A stretch of DNA of 9,363 nucleotides. Origin: Peptostreptococcaceae bacterium oral taxon 113 str. W5053. Its GTDB lineage: Bacteria > Bacillota > Clostridia > Tissierellales > Peptoniphilaceae. The position numbers and the translations under genes are program-made. Position 1 is the stretch's first letter; the number at the start of each line of letters is the position of its first letter. The notes below the pieces were generated by a model that did no database searches, was not told where the DNA came from, and saw only the letters and a list, made by a program, of their open reading frames with translations. Positions 1 to 6,593 of the stretch are shown here, one piece after another. The stretch lies in contig KI259850.1 of the NCBI GenBank assembly GCA_000467935.1, forward strand, positions 1 to 9,363, read 5' to 3'.

Positions 1-214
1 TTAAAAACCATAAATCTTTAGTTATATTAATATTAATATGAATAGTTTATTAAAGTAAATTAGGAATGTTTATTATGGTATATTGATTTAAAAATTTTTC
101 CTAAAAAGTATGAAAAAATCTAAAAATGTTTATTTATTAGATTAAAAAAATCCATTCTTAATTTTCAAGAGAAAGCTCAGAATAAAGATATTAAAACATT
201 TCAATCTAAACTAC
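1..214. other. AT-rich region with no identifiable gene
   Basis: This stretch is very AT-rich and has frequent stops in all frames. I see no intact gene, RNA gene or convincing promoter. It lies directly upstream of a decayed transposase remnant and may be the more heavily eroded body of the same insertion element, but I cannot align it by eye to any transposase. Confidence 0.5.
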
Positions 215-504
215 AATACAAAGCTTGAAACAATAAGAGATTGCATAATTAAATTAAGAGATGAATTTTATGAAAAATTGCATCAGATGAAGGCATAAAT
301 GAGAGATTGAGCAGGTTAATACAAGTTGAAGATATGTTTTCAAAAATTAAGGAAGATTAAAATTACGATAGATTTAGGGATAGAGGATTACATCGTTTGT
401 AATATGCGATAAATCTACTAGTCCTAGGATTAAATCTGAGTCGATTACATAGGAAATTACAAAGAGATAGGTTAGGAATTATTAGGGACAAAGTAGCTGT
501 TTAA
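215..504 (+). pseudogene. Decayed C-terminal fragment of an IS1182-type DDE transposase
   Basis: Read in one frame from about 280 to 504, the DNA encodes a recognisable transposase tail: RLIQVEDMFSKIKED, stop, NYDRFRDRGLHRL, stop, then NLLVLGLNLSRLHRKLQ. This matches the well-known IS1182-family ending (RSIQVEGAFGVIKEDMGFRRF..RG...TEF.L...FNINKLHKKIQ). Two in-frame TAA codons (358-360 and 400-402) interrupt it, and the natural-looking end is the TAA at 502-504. Upstream, at about 215-280, a different frame reads NTKLETIRDCIIKLRDEFYEKL, which resembles the helical segment preceding the IQVEG motif, so at least one frameshift is also present. No start, no N-terminal catalytic residues and no terminal inverted repeats are visible. 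The remnant cannot make an active protein and marks an old insertion beside the operon end. The family assignment rests on remembered motifs, not on an alignment. Confidence 0.65.
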
Positions 505-629
505 GAAAAAACGAGAAAAGTTGCTGGAATTTGGTTTTTTATGTTCTTTTTTTTCGAATAACTATGACAATCTGCCGGTATATTAAAATTGAGTTTCTAT
601 TAGAAGCGAGTAAATCATCATAAGGGGAC
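505..629. other. Non-coding spacer between transposase remnant and operon terminator
   Basis: There is no coding potential here. A long T-rich run at about 534-554 follows an A-rich stretch at about 504-519. It may be the weak remnant of a terminator behind the dead transposase, but the stem would be almost entirely A-T and I do not call it. Confidence 0.4.
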
Positions 630-678
630 AAAAAAATAGGTAGTGTGTCAGAAATTTTTATTTTAACACACTACCCTA
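630..678 (-). terminator. Rho-independent terminator of the six-gene operon
   Basis: A perfect 10-bp inverted repeat (GGTAGTGTGT at 639-648 and ACACACTACC at 666-675, + strand orientation) encloses a 17-nt AT-rich loop. A few more base pairs form around a one-base bulge. Read on the minus strand, the stem is followed directly by a run of T (complement of the A run 630-636). It begins 12 bp after the etfA stop codon. No T-run follows the stem on the + strand, so it serves the minus strand only. Confidence 0.88.
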
Positions 679-689
679 AAATAGAGGGT

Positions 690-1733
690 CTAATTAAATT
701 CTAAAAAATCTTTCTCATGAAGAGAAGATAAGAGTGCTGGGATGACTTCATATAAATCACCAACAATCCCATAATCGCAAATATCAAAAATAGGTGCATT
801 TGGATCTTTATTGATGGCTATGATATACTTGGATTCATGCATACCTGCTTGATGTTGAATAGCACCGCTAATACCACAAGCAATATACAAATCGGGATGA
901 ACTGTTGTTCCGGTTTGTCCAACTTGATGAGAATGTTCGATCCAACCAGAATCAACAGCTGCTCTAGAAGAGCCGACTTCTCCTTTCAGCGCTGCTGCAA
1001 GTTGTTCAATTAACCGGAAACCTTCTTTTTGTTTTAATCCTCGACCACCGGAAACAATGATTTTGGCATCGATTAAATTAACTCGTTTTTTTTCAAATTT
1101 TTCTTTACGGATTAATTTTGTTTTAATATCGGATTCATTTAAAATAGGATGAATCACTTCCAATTCAGATGTATGATTCTCATTATATTTTGCTTTCTCC
1201 ATGACACCGGGGCGTACGGTGGACATTTGAGGACGATTTTTAGGGCAAATAATAGTGGCCATTAAATTCCCGCCAAAAGCTGGACGGGTTTGTAATAGTT
1301 TTCCATCTGTAGGGTCAATCTCCAATTTAGTACAATCAGCAGTTAAACCGGTTCCAATTCTAGCAGCTAAGCGAGGGCCGAGGTCTCGTCCTAAAGATGT
1401 AGCACCTATAAGTACAATTTCCGGCTTCCTATTTAAAATGAGCTCAGAAATAACCTTTACGTAAGCATCTGTTGAATAATCTTTCAGGAGTGGATGATTT
1501 AGATAAAAGATCTTGTCTGCTCCGAAATGTTGTAATTTTTCAATAGAGGAGTTTAAGTTACACCCTGCAAGTACGACATATAAATCTTTTTGTATAGAAT
1601 TTGCAAGCTTTCTTCCTTCTCCAAGAAGTTCAACGGTAACGGGATGAATTTCTCCATTGACTTGTTCGCCAATTACCCAGACGTTATTATAACAATCTAA
1701 ATCTATATTCTGATTAACTTTTGCTCTATTCAT
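690..1733 (-). CDS. etfA: Electron transfer flavoprotein, alpha subunit
   Basis: This is the alpha subunit of the soluble FAD-containing electron carrier that partners acyl-CoA dehydrogenases. The 347 residues match the usual length. An N-terminal Rossmann-like domain (about 15-200) is followed by the FAD-binding domain with its signature motifs: GGRGLK (229-234), GSSRAAVD (254-261), HQVGQTG (269-275) and GISGAIQH (287-294). The arginine of GSSRAAVD is the conserved residue near the flavin ring. No iron-sulfur (ferredoxin-like) N-terminal extension is present, unlike some clostridial EtfA proteins. The ATG at 1733 has an AGGAGG site overlapping the etfB stop codon, and the genes are 11 bp apart, so translation is probably coupled. 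It is the last gene of the operon; the terminator follows 12 bp after its stop. It should form a heterodimer with the EtfB next door and serve the acyl-CoA dehydrogenase in the same run. Confidence 0.96.
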   Translation of the reverse strand: MNRAKVNQNIDLDCYNNVWVIGEQVNGEIHPVTVELLGEGRKLANSIQKDLYVVLAGCNLNSSIEKLQHFGADKIFYLNHPLLKDYSTDAYVKVISELILNRKPEIVLIGATSLGRDLGPRLAARIGTGLTADCTKLEIDPTDGKLLQTRPAFGGNLMATIICPKNRPQMSTVRPGVMEKAKYNENHTSELEVIHPILNESDIKTKLIRKEKFEKKRVNLIDAKIIVSGGRGLKQKEGFRLIEQLAAALKGEVGSSRAAVDSGWIEHSHQVGQTGTTVHPDLYIACGISGAIQHQAGMHESKYIIAINKDPNAPIFDICDYGIVGDLYEVIPALLSSLHEKDFLEFN

Positions 1734-1744
1734 AATATCCCCTC

Positions 1745-2539
1745 CTATATCAGATTTGCTTCCGCTAATTTATTAACTAAAAGATTTGTAGAGTCTTTAA
1801 CAGTTTCTCCATGTAGTATTTCAGAATGCTTATTTTTCACAGGAACAAAAGAACGAAATACATTGGTAGGAGATCCCTTTAAACCGATTTGAGTAGCATC
1901 TACAGGAAGATCATCAAAGGTGAAAATTTGAACAGAATCCGTTTTTCCAAAATGTTCAAGAATTCCCTTTACATTTGGATATCTTGGTGTATTTAATTCT
2001 TTGATTGCGGTAAGGAGTACAGGGGTTTTGACTTCATATGTGTAGTCCCCATATTCAGTAAAGCGGGATACTTCCAAGGTATTCTTTGGTGTCTTATGAA
2101 TTTCTTTCACATAGGTAATTTGAGGAATATTTAAGAATTCTGCAATTTCAGGACCTACCTGTGCTGTGTCACCATCAATGGCTTGACGACCGCAAAAAAT
2201 AATGTCATAGTCAGCAATTTTTTTAATAGCTGCAGATAATATCGTTGCCGTGGCCCAAGTATCGGAGCCACCGAATTTACGGTCGCTAATTAAAATGGCT
2301 TCATCAACTCCCATGCTTAAAGCTTCTTGTAATACTTCTTTTGCTTGAGGAGGGCCCATACTCAAAGCCACAATATGTGCTTGCTCGTTGTCTTTAAGTT
2401 GTAATGCAGCTTCAAGAGCATTTTTATCATCGGGATTCATTATACTGGGGACACCATCTCGAATTAAAGTGCCTGTTTCTTGGTTAATTTTTACTTCGTT
2501 GGTGTCCGGAACTTGTTTTAAACATACGATAATTTTCAT
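1745..2539 (-). CDS. etfB: Electron transfer flavoprotein, beta subunit
   Basis: This is the beta subunit of ETF, 264 residues, full length. The ETF-beta fold starts at the N-terminus (IIVCLKQVPDT, 3-13). It carries MNPDDKNALEAALQLKD (34-50), MGPPQA (61-66), the RKFGGSDTWATA segment (87-98) and CGRQAIDGDTAQVGPE (116-131). The last motif is the form I associate with anaerobe EtfB/FixA proteins of butyryl-CoA dehydrogenase and caffeyl/carnitine systems, whereas mitochondrial-type EtfB has GKQAIDDDCNQT there. This suggests, but does not prove, the NADH-oxidising, bifurcation-capable group that binds FAD rather than AMP. The ATG at 2539 is preceded by AGGAGG overlapping the stop of the acyl-CoA dehydrogenase gene (12-bp gap). 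The order dehydrogenase-etfB-etfA is the same as in bcd-etfBA and in the C. difficile acdB-etfBA leucine-reduction module. Confidence 0.96.
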   Translation of the reverse strand: MKIIVCLKQVPDTNEVKINQETGTLIRDGVPSIMNPDDKNALEAALQLKDNEQAHIVALSMGPPQAKEVLQEALSMGVDEAILISDRKFGGSDTWATATILSAAIKKIADYDIIFCGRQAIDGDTAQVGPEIAEFLNIPQITYVKEIHKTPKNTLEVSRFTEYGDYTYEVKTPVLLTAIKELNTPRYPNVKGILEHFGKTDSVQIFTFDDLPVDATQIGLKGSPTNVFRSFVPVKNKHSEILHGETVKDSTNLLVNKLAEANLI

Positions 2540-2551
2540 AGATCCAACCTC

Positions 2552-3688
2552 CTAACCTAAAACTGCGCGAGCAATGACAACTTTGTGAATCTCAGAGGTG
2601 CCTTCATAAATTTCAGTAATTTTGGCATCTCTGGACATTCTCTCTAATGGATAGTCTTTCATATATCCATAACCGCCGTGAATTTGCAGTGCTAGATTAG
2701 TTACAAAACGAGCATTTTCAGAGGCGTTTAACTTTGCCATTGCTGCTTCCTTAGAATGCGGTAAGCCTTGAGCTTTCAAGCTTGCTGCGCGATAAACCAT
2801 CCATTTAGCACATTCGTTTTTTGTTGCCATTTCTGCAATATACCATTGTAGACCTTGAAGATTTGCGATAGGAGCCCCAAATTGAACTCTTTCATGCATA
2901 TATTTGATACTTTCATCTAAGGCGCCTTCTGCAATACCAAGAGCTTGTGCAGCTACACCAATGCGTGCGCCATCAAGCATAATCATAGCGATTTTAAAAC
3001 CTAAACCTTCTTTTCCAACAAGGTTTTTTTGAGGAACACGACAATTATCAAATATCAATTCAGAGGTTTCGGAAGCTCGAATACCCATTTTATCTTCCGT
3101 TTTACCAATACTGAAGCCTGGCGCGTCTTTTGGAACAATAATGGCACTTAATCCTTTCAATCCTTTAGAGGGATCGGTTAATGCGAAAACAATAGTATAG
3201 TCTGCATGTGCTCCTCCGGTAATAAAACATTTGGTTCCATTAATAATGTAGTCTTCTCCCTGTTTGATGGCACGAGTCTTTGCAGCGCCGGCATCAGAAC
3301 CCGCATTAGGCTCTGTCAATGCAAAAGCTCCGTGCATTCCTCCGTTGGTAACTTTGGGAAGATATTCCTTTTTTTGTTCTTCGGTTCCAAAATTAAGAAT
3401 ACATTGACCAAAAATTCCGTGTATAGATAAAATGCCCGCTGTTGCAGCGCATTTTTTTGCGATTTCTTCAACAACAATACATTTTGTGATATCATCCCCT
3501 CCGGATCCGCCATACTCTACAGGTACCCCAATTCCTGTAAATCCGCAAGAGACCATTTTTTTAAAAGTCTCAACAGGATATTTTGCTTCTTTATCAATTT
3601 CCTCTGCGATGGGAGCTGCTTCTTTTTCTGCAAATTCTTTAGCTACTTCACGTATTTTATCCTCTGCTTTACTAAACTTAATTTCCAT
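2552..3688 (-). CDS. Short-chain acyl-CoA dehydrogenase (enoyl-CoA reductase direction likely)
   Basis: This cytoplasmic FAD flavoenzyme interconverts acyl-CoA and 2-enoyl-CoA. In fermenting anaerobes with a dedicated ETF it normally works as the enoyl-CoA reductase. The 378 residues match the butyryl-CoA dehydrogenase family. The first signature is FALTEPNAGSD (122-132), and the second is QIHGGYGYMKDYPLERMSRDAKI (335-357). The catalytic base is Glu362 in the IYEGTSEI motif, the position used by short-chain enzymes. There is no signal peptide or membrane segment. The ATG at 3688 has a near-perfect AAGGAGGTAATC site. It heads the acd-etfB-etfA block and is separated from the CoA-transferase gene upstream by 313 bp. 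The specific substrate cannot be read from the sequence. Candidates include crotonyl-CoA-like short enoyl-CoAs, by analogy with Bcd, AcdB and CaiA. Confidence 0.93.
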   Translation of the reverse strand: MEIKFSKAEDKIREVAKEFAEKEAAPIAEEIDKEAKYPVETFKKMVSCGFTGIGVPVEYGGSGGDDITKCIVVEEIAKKCAATAGILSIHGIFGQCILNFGTEEQKKEYLPKVTNGGMHGAFALTEPNAGSDAGAAKTRAIKQGEDYIINGTKCFITGGAHADYTIVFALTDPSKGLKGLSAIIVPKDAPGFSIGKTEDKMGIRASETSELIFDNCRVPQKNLVGKEGLGFKIAMIMLDGARIGVAAQALGIAEGALDESIKYMHERVQFGAPIANLQGLQWYIAEMATKNECAKWMVYRAASLKAQGLPHSKEAAMAKLNASENARFVTNLALQIHGGYGYMKDYPLERMSRDAKITEIYEGTSEIHKVVIARAVLG

Positions 3689-3761
3689 GATTACCTCCTT
3701 AAATGTTTATTTATAATATTTTTAAATTTATTTATCGGATTTTTAATGAAAATAAATAATA

Positions 3762-3775
3762 AGAGATGCATCTCT
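3762..3775. promoter_or_regulatory. Perfect 14-bp palindrome, possible operator
   Basis: AGAGATGCATCTCT is a perfect palindrome with no spacer, 73 bp upstream of the acyl-CoA dehydrogenase start codon. The lack of a loop argues for a protein-binding DNA site rather than an RNA hairpin. It lies about 15-30 bp downstream of the start predicted from the extended -10 box at 3798-3803, a typical repressor position. No matching copy is seen in the divergent promoter region. Confidence 0.35.
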
Positions 3776-3797
3776 AAGTTAAGGTTGTAACGTATTT

Positions 3798-3806
3798 ATT
3801 CTAACA
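3798..3806 (-). promoter_or_regulatory. Candidate extended -10 box for acd-etfBA
   Basis: On the minus strand the sequence reads TGTTAGAAT, an extended -10 (TGN-TAGAAT), with only a poor -35 match upstream. If used, transcription would start near 3791 and give a leader of roughly 100 nt before the acyl-CoA dehydrogenase gene. Confidence 0.3.
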
Positions 3807-3841
3807 TATTTATTTTGAGGAAAACTTTTTCTTTAATAAAA

Positions 3842-3872
3842 ATTATAAAGAATACATCAACTGGAGAGTCAA
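3842..3872 (-). promoter_or_regulatory. Candidate sigma-A promoter for acd-etfBA
   Basis: On the minus strand TTGACT (complement of 3867-3872) is a five-of-six -35 box. It can pair with TATAAT (3842-3847, spacing 19) or with TTTATA (3844-3849, spacing 17). Neither is ideal, and AT-rich DNA gives many chance -10 matches. I list it as an alternative to the extended -10 at 3798-3806. Confidence 0.35.
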
Positions 3873-3986
3873 ACTGTTTTTTAAAAAGAAAATTATTTCC
3901 TGAAAAAATTAGGGTGAAAAACATCCATATAGGAGAGATTTTTAATTTTGTAAATTTCAATTCATTGTAAGAGGTATAAAAGTATT

Positions 3987-4011
3987 AAAAAAATAAATTT
4001 CTTATTTTTTT
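3987..4011 (-). terminator. Weak A-T hairpin overlapping the CoA-transferase stop codon
   Basis: A perfect 10-bp inverted repeat (AAAAAAATAA at 3987-3996 and TTATTTTTTT at 4002-4011) with a 5-nt loop includes the TAA stop codon of the CoA-transferase gene. The stem has no G-C pair, so it could be at most a leaky attenuator between the two halves of the operon. It may equally be chance in AT-rich DNA. Confidence 0.25.
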
Positions 4012-5210
4012 GTTAATACACCTGAGCTATAAAAGGCGTAAATATCTTTTTCAGTATAGCTTAATTCTTTTAAAATTTCTTCGTTATGTTCCCCGATAAG
4101 AGGTGCATCCGATTTCATTTCAACATCTATGGTGTTGAATTTGACAGGTGTCATAGCCATCAAATTTTTGGTATGATCTCTATTTTCGACTTCATAAATA
4201 TAATTATTTTCTAAGGCTTGAGGATCGGAGAGCACCTCTTGAACATGTTGAATTCTTTCATGCGCAATGTCTGCATTGCTTAAGCGTTGCACCATTTCTG
4301 ATTGTGTAAATTTTGCAAAACCTTCATCGATAATATGAATTAACTCAGAAGCGTTATTTTTTGCATTTAATGTAGTGGTAAATTTGGGGTCGGTTTTTAA
4401 CTCTGGACGTTCAATAACATCGCAAAGAGCTTCATAATACCTTTCGTGTTCCAAGATGCTTAAAAAAATCCAGTTTCCATCTTTGCATTGATAGGAGTTA
4501 ATTACAGGAGAAATAGCATTTTTACGAGTTTTTGGATAAACATCAGAAAACTGAGTGGATGCAACTAATGCACTTAAATTCCAAATCGCCTGAGAAAATA
4601 AAGAAATCATAACCTTTTGTCCTTTGCCTGTTTTTTGTTGTTCATATAGTGCTGCGCAGATTCCTCCGGCCAAACTGCAGGAAGTGGTGGCATCGCCAAA
4701 ACCGATAGGTGGATTGATAGTAGTGCCTTTTTCTGCAATATCAATCATTGCTCCACTACGAGCCCAAAAAGCGACTGTATCAAAACCCGGGTTGTCTTTT
4801 GCGGGACCAAAATCACCAAAGCCATTGATTTGAGCCCATACCAAATGAGGGTGTTTTTTGGAAACATTTTCATAGTCCAAGCCCAAACGAACTAGAGCAT
4901 TTGTTCGGTAACTGGAAACAAATACATTGGCATTAGATAGTAATTTGTCCATGATTTGAAGACCTTCTTCTGTTTTCAAGTTTATGGAAAGACCGCGTTT
5001 ATTTGCATTATATACGCTGTAAAAAGGATTAAGTTCGTTATCAATAACGGGCATAGTCATAGTTGCACCGGTTTTTCTTCCCGGATCTCCAAAACTGGGT
5101 TCAACTTTGATTACATCGGCTCCCCAGTCAGCTAAAATTCTGGTAGTACCGGGACCAGCTACAAAATACGTTAAATCAATTACTTTTACACCAGATAAGG
5201 GTTTATTCAT
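4002..5210 (-). CDS. Family III (CaiB/HadA-like) CoA-transferase
   Basis: This enzyme should move CoA between an acyl-CoA donor and a free carboxylic acid through an aspartyl-CoA thioester. The 402 residues match the usual length of about 400. The N-terminus (LSGVKVIDLTYFVAGPG, then LADWGADVIKVEP at 27-38) is the family III hallmark. The catalytic Asp is Asp173 in GFGDATTS, aligned with Asp169 of formyl-CoA transferase. The KTGKGQKVMISLFSQA segment and SYQCKDGNWIFLSI recall, as I remember them, HadA of Clostridioides difficile (2-hydroxyisocaproate CoA-transferase) and FldA more than formyl- or carnitine-specific members. No HadBC-type radical dehydratase or HadI activator lies nearby. Instead it follows a permease by 45 bp with its own AAAGGAGG site. 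This implies a substrate dehydrated by the crotonase. Substrate specificity is not readable. Confidence 0.9.
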   Translation of the reverse strand: MNKPLSGVKVIDLTYFVAGPGTTRILADWGADVIKVEPSFGDPGRKTGATMTMPVIDNELNPFYSVYNANKRGLSINLKTEEGLQIMDKLLSNANVFVSSYRTNALVRLGLDYENVSKKHPHLVWAQINGFGDFGPAKDNPGFDTVAFWARSGAMIDIAEKGTTINPPIGFGDATTSCSLAGGICAALYEQQKTGKGQKVMISLFSQAIWNLSALVASTQFSDVYPKTRKNAISPVINSYQCKDGNWIFLSILEHERYYEALCDVIERPELKTDPKFTTTLNAKNNASELIHIIDEGFAKFTQSEMVQRLSNADIAHERIQHVQEVLSDPQALENNYIYEVENRDHTKNLMAMTPVKFNTIDVEMKSDAPLIGEHNEEILKELSYTEKDIYAFYSSGVLTKK

Positions 5211-5255
5211 TAGAAACCTCCTTTAAAATTTATAGAATATGATTTTGTATAAAAC

Positions 5256-6581
5256 TTAAGGTAAATTTGGAAATATAGTAAATAAAATTACTGCAAGCAC
5301 AGTAGCCAATAAGGGAACAATAACAGTAAGTTTAAATACAGCACCATAAGCATCTTTATGTGTTTCATTACAAACGCCGTTTGTAACCGTTACAATATAT
5401 CCGTTATGAGGAAGAGAATCCAAAGATGAAGAAGAAATAGCCATTATGCGCATAATCGTTGTTGCTGCGATTCCTTTTGCCATAAAAACAGGTCCAAGTA
5501 GAGGAGAGGCAATTCCTAAACCACCGGAAGCGGATCCGCAGATACCGGCGATAACCATTGTTCCTACAGCGACACCGGCAACGGGAGGACCGGGGATGTT
5601 GGTCATGGCATTAACAACAAATGGAAATGCAACAGAGGCTTTAACTACGGAACCGAAACCTACTACTGCGCATGTATTCGTGATTGAGAATACACTGGAT
5701 TTAATGGCTACGCCAACTTCGTTGGAGAGAGTTTTAACATTAATGAATTTATACATCAAGAGAACGGTTAATATTGTCCCGATAAATAAGCCCGATTCTA
5801 AGTGAACGATGTTTTTTCCGCCGGATTTAATATTAATCAATAAAACGGTTACAACTAAAGGAATCAATGCAATGAATCCATTAGGAAGTTTTTCTTGAGG
5901 ATTTTCTTCAAAAACATCATTTTCCTTTGGAATGAAATGAGCACCCTTTTTCTTTTCTTTTTGAATCATCTTATACAACCAAATAGATCCAAGAATTAAC
6001 ATGAATCCACAGCTAATAAAACCATTCACAGCTCCGGCCATAATATCGGTGCCTAAAGCATTTGCTGCAATTGCATTGTGTATTTGTGGTGCTCCGGGAG
6101 CTACCATGGCAAAAGTGGAACAACCGAAACATAATGCGGCAGGAATGTAGCGCCTTGGAAGGTCTGCTTCATGGAATACTTGTAAGGCAATAGGGAATAC
6201 GGCAAAACTTATTACGAAGGCACTGACTCCTCCGTAACCTAAGATACCGCAGGCGAGGGGGATTGCAATCAATGCTTTTTGAGCTCCGAGACCTTTGATG
6301 AGCATCTTGGAAATTGATTTAGCACCGTTGGTTATCTCCATGGCTTTTCCAAGCAGGGTTCCCGTCAAGAAGACAAAGAAATTCGCTTTTAGAAATCCTA
6401 CAAAGCCTGAGATATAGTGTTCTTTATAGGCTTCATAAATATTGATTTTTCCGGTTAACGCTACTACAGCGGTGCACAAAAAGGCGATAAGAAAGATATT
6501 AACTCCGTTCATGACAAGTTTAACCAGAATAATCATTGCAATAATAATGCCAATAATGCTGATGACGGTAGAAGTGTTCAT
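5256..6581 (-). CDS. GntP-family carboxylate:proton symporter
   Basis: This is an integral inner-membrane permease of 441 residues with about 10-12 hydrophobic segments. A polar loop rich in Lys and Glu at about 205-234 separates the two halves. Family marks include GYGGVSAFVISF (115-126), the PGAPQIHNAI stretch (162-171), and SSSSLDSLPHNG (383-394), which corresponds to the conserved late GntP motif. GntP members carry gluconate, other sugar acids and, in some bacteria, 3-hydroxybutyrate; none is known to me to carry a quaternary amine such as carnitine. The ATG at 6581 has GGAGG placed directly after the crotonase stop codon (12-bp gap), so the two genes are probably translationally coupled. 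Its position between the crotonase and the CoA-transferase makes it the likely importer of the acid this cluster metabolises. It could also exchange substrate for product. Confidence 0.9.
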   Translation of the reverse strand: MNTSTVISIIGIIIAMIILVKLVMNGVNIFLIAFLCTAVVALTGKINIYEAYKEHYISGFVGFLKANFFVFLTGTLLGKAMEITNGAKSISKMLIKGLGAQKALIAIPLACGILGYGGVSAFVISFAVFPIALQVFHEADLPRRYIPAALCFGCSTFAMVAPGAPQIHNAIAANALGTDIMAGAVNGFISCGFMLILGSIWLYKMIQKEKKKGAHFIPKENDVFEENPQEKLPNGFIALIPLVVTVLLINIKSGGKNIVHLESGLFIGTILTVLLMYKFINVKTLSNEVGVAIKSSVFSITNTCAVVGFGSVVKASVAFPFVVNAMTNIPGPPVAGVAVGTMVIAGICGSASGGLGIASPLLGPVFMAKGIAATTIMRIMAISSSSLDSLPHNGYIVTVTNGVCNETHKDAYGAVFKLTVIVPLLATVLAVILFTIFPNLP

Positions 6582-6593
6582 TGTTAACCTCCA

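Larger units (their letters stand above)
3689..4001. other. 313-bp gap inside the operon, possible internal promoter region
   Basis: There is no gene on either strand. The stretch is strongly AT-rich. It contains candidate minus-strand sigma-A elements, a perfect 14-bp palindrome and an A-T hairpin beside the upstream stop codon, each listed separately. No GG-N10-GC sigma-54 promoter is visible. The gap is much larger than the other spacings in this run (11-45 bp), so acd-etfBA may be expressed partly on its own. Confidence 0.6.

Noticed and set aside
421..428. Short palindrome TCCTAGGA as a regulatory site
   Set aside because: It lies within the decayed transposase reading frame and is short enough to be chance.
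1255..1464. 69-codon + strand open frame within etfA
   Set aside because: It is antisense to a well-conserved gene, without a ribosome site or recognisable motif.
3206..3716. Three open frames overlapping the acyl-CoA dehydrogenase gene (two antisense, one in another minus frame)
   Set aside because: They lie wholly or almost wholly within a strongly supported gene and their translations show no recognisable protein features.
4624..4833. 69-codon + strand open frame within the CoA-transferase gene
   Set aside because: It is antisense to the region encoding the catalytic Asp173, with no independent support.
5446..5805. 119-codon + strand open frame within the GntP permease gene
   Set aside because: It is antisense to a clear membrane transporter; its Pro/Thr/Ala-rich product is what a complementary read of a Gly-rich transporter gives.
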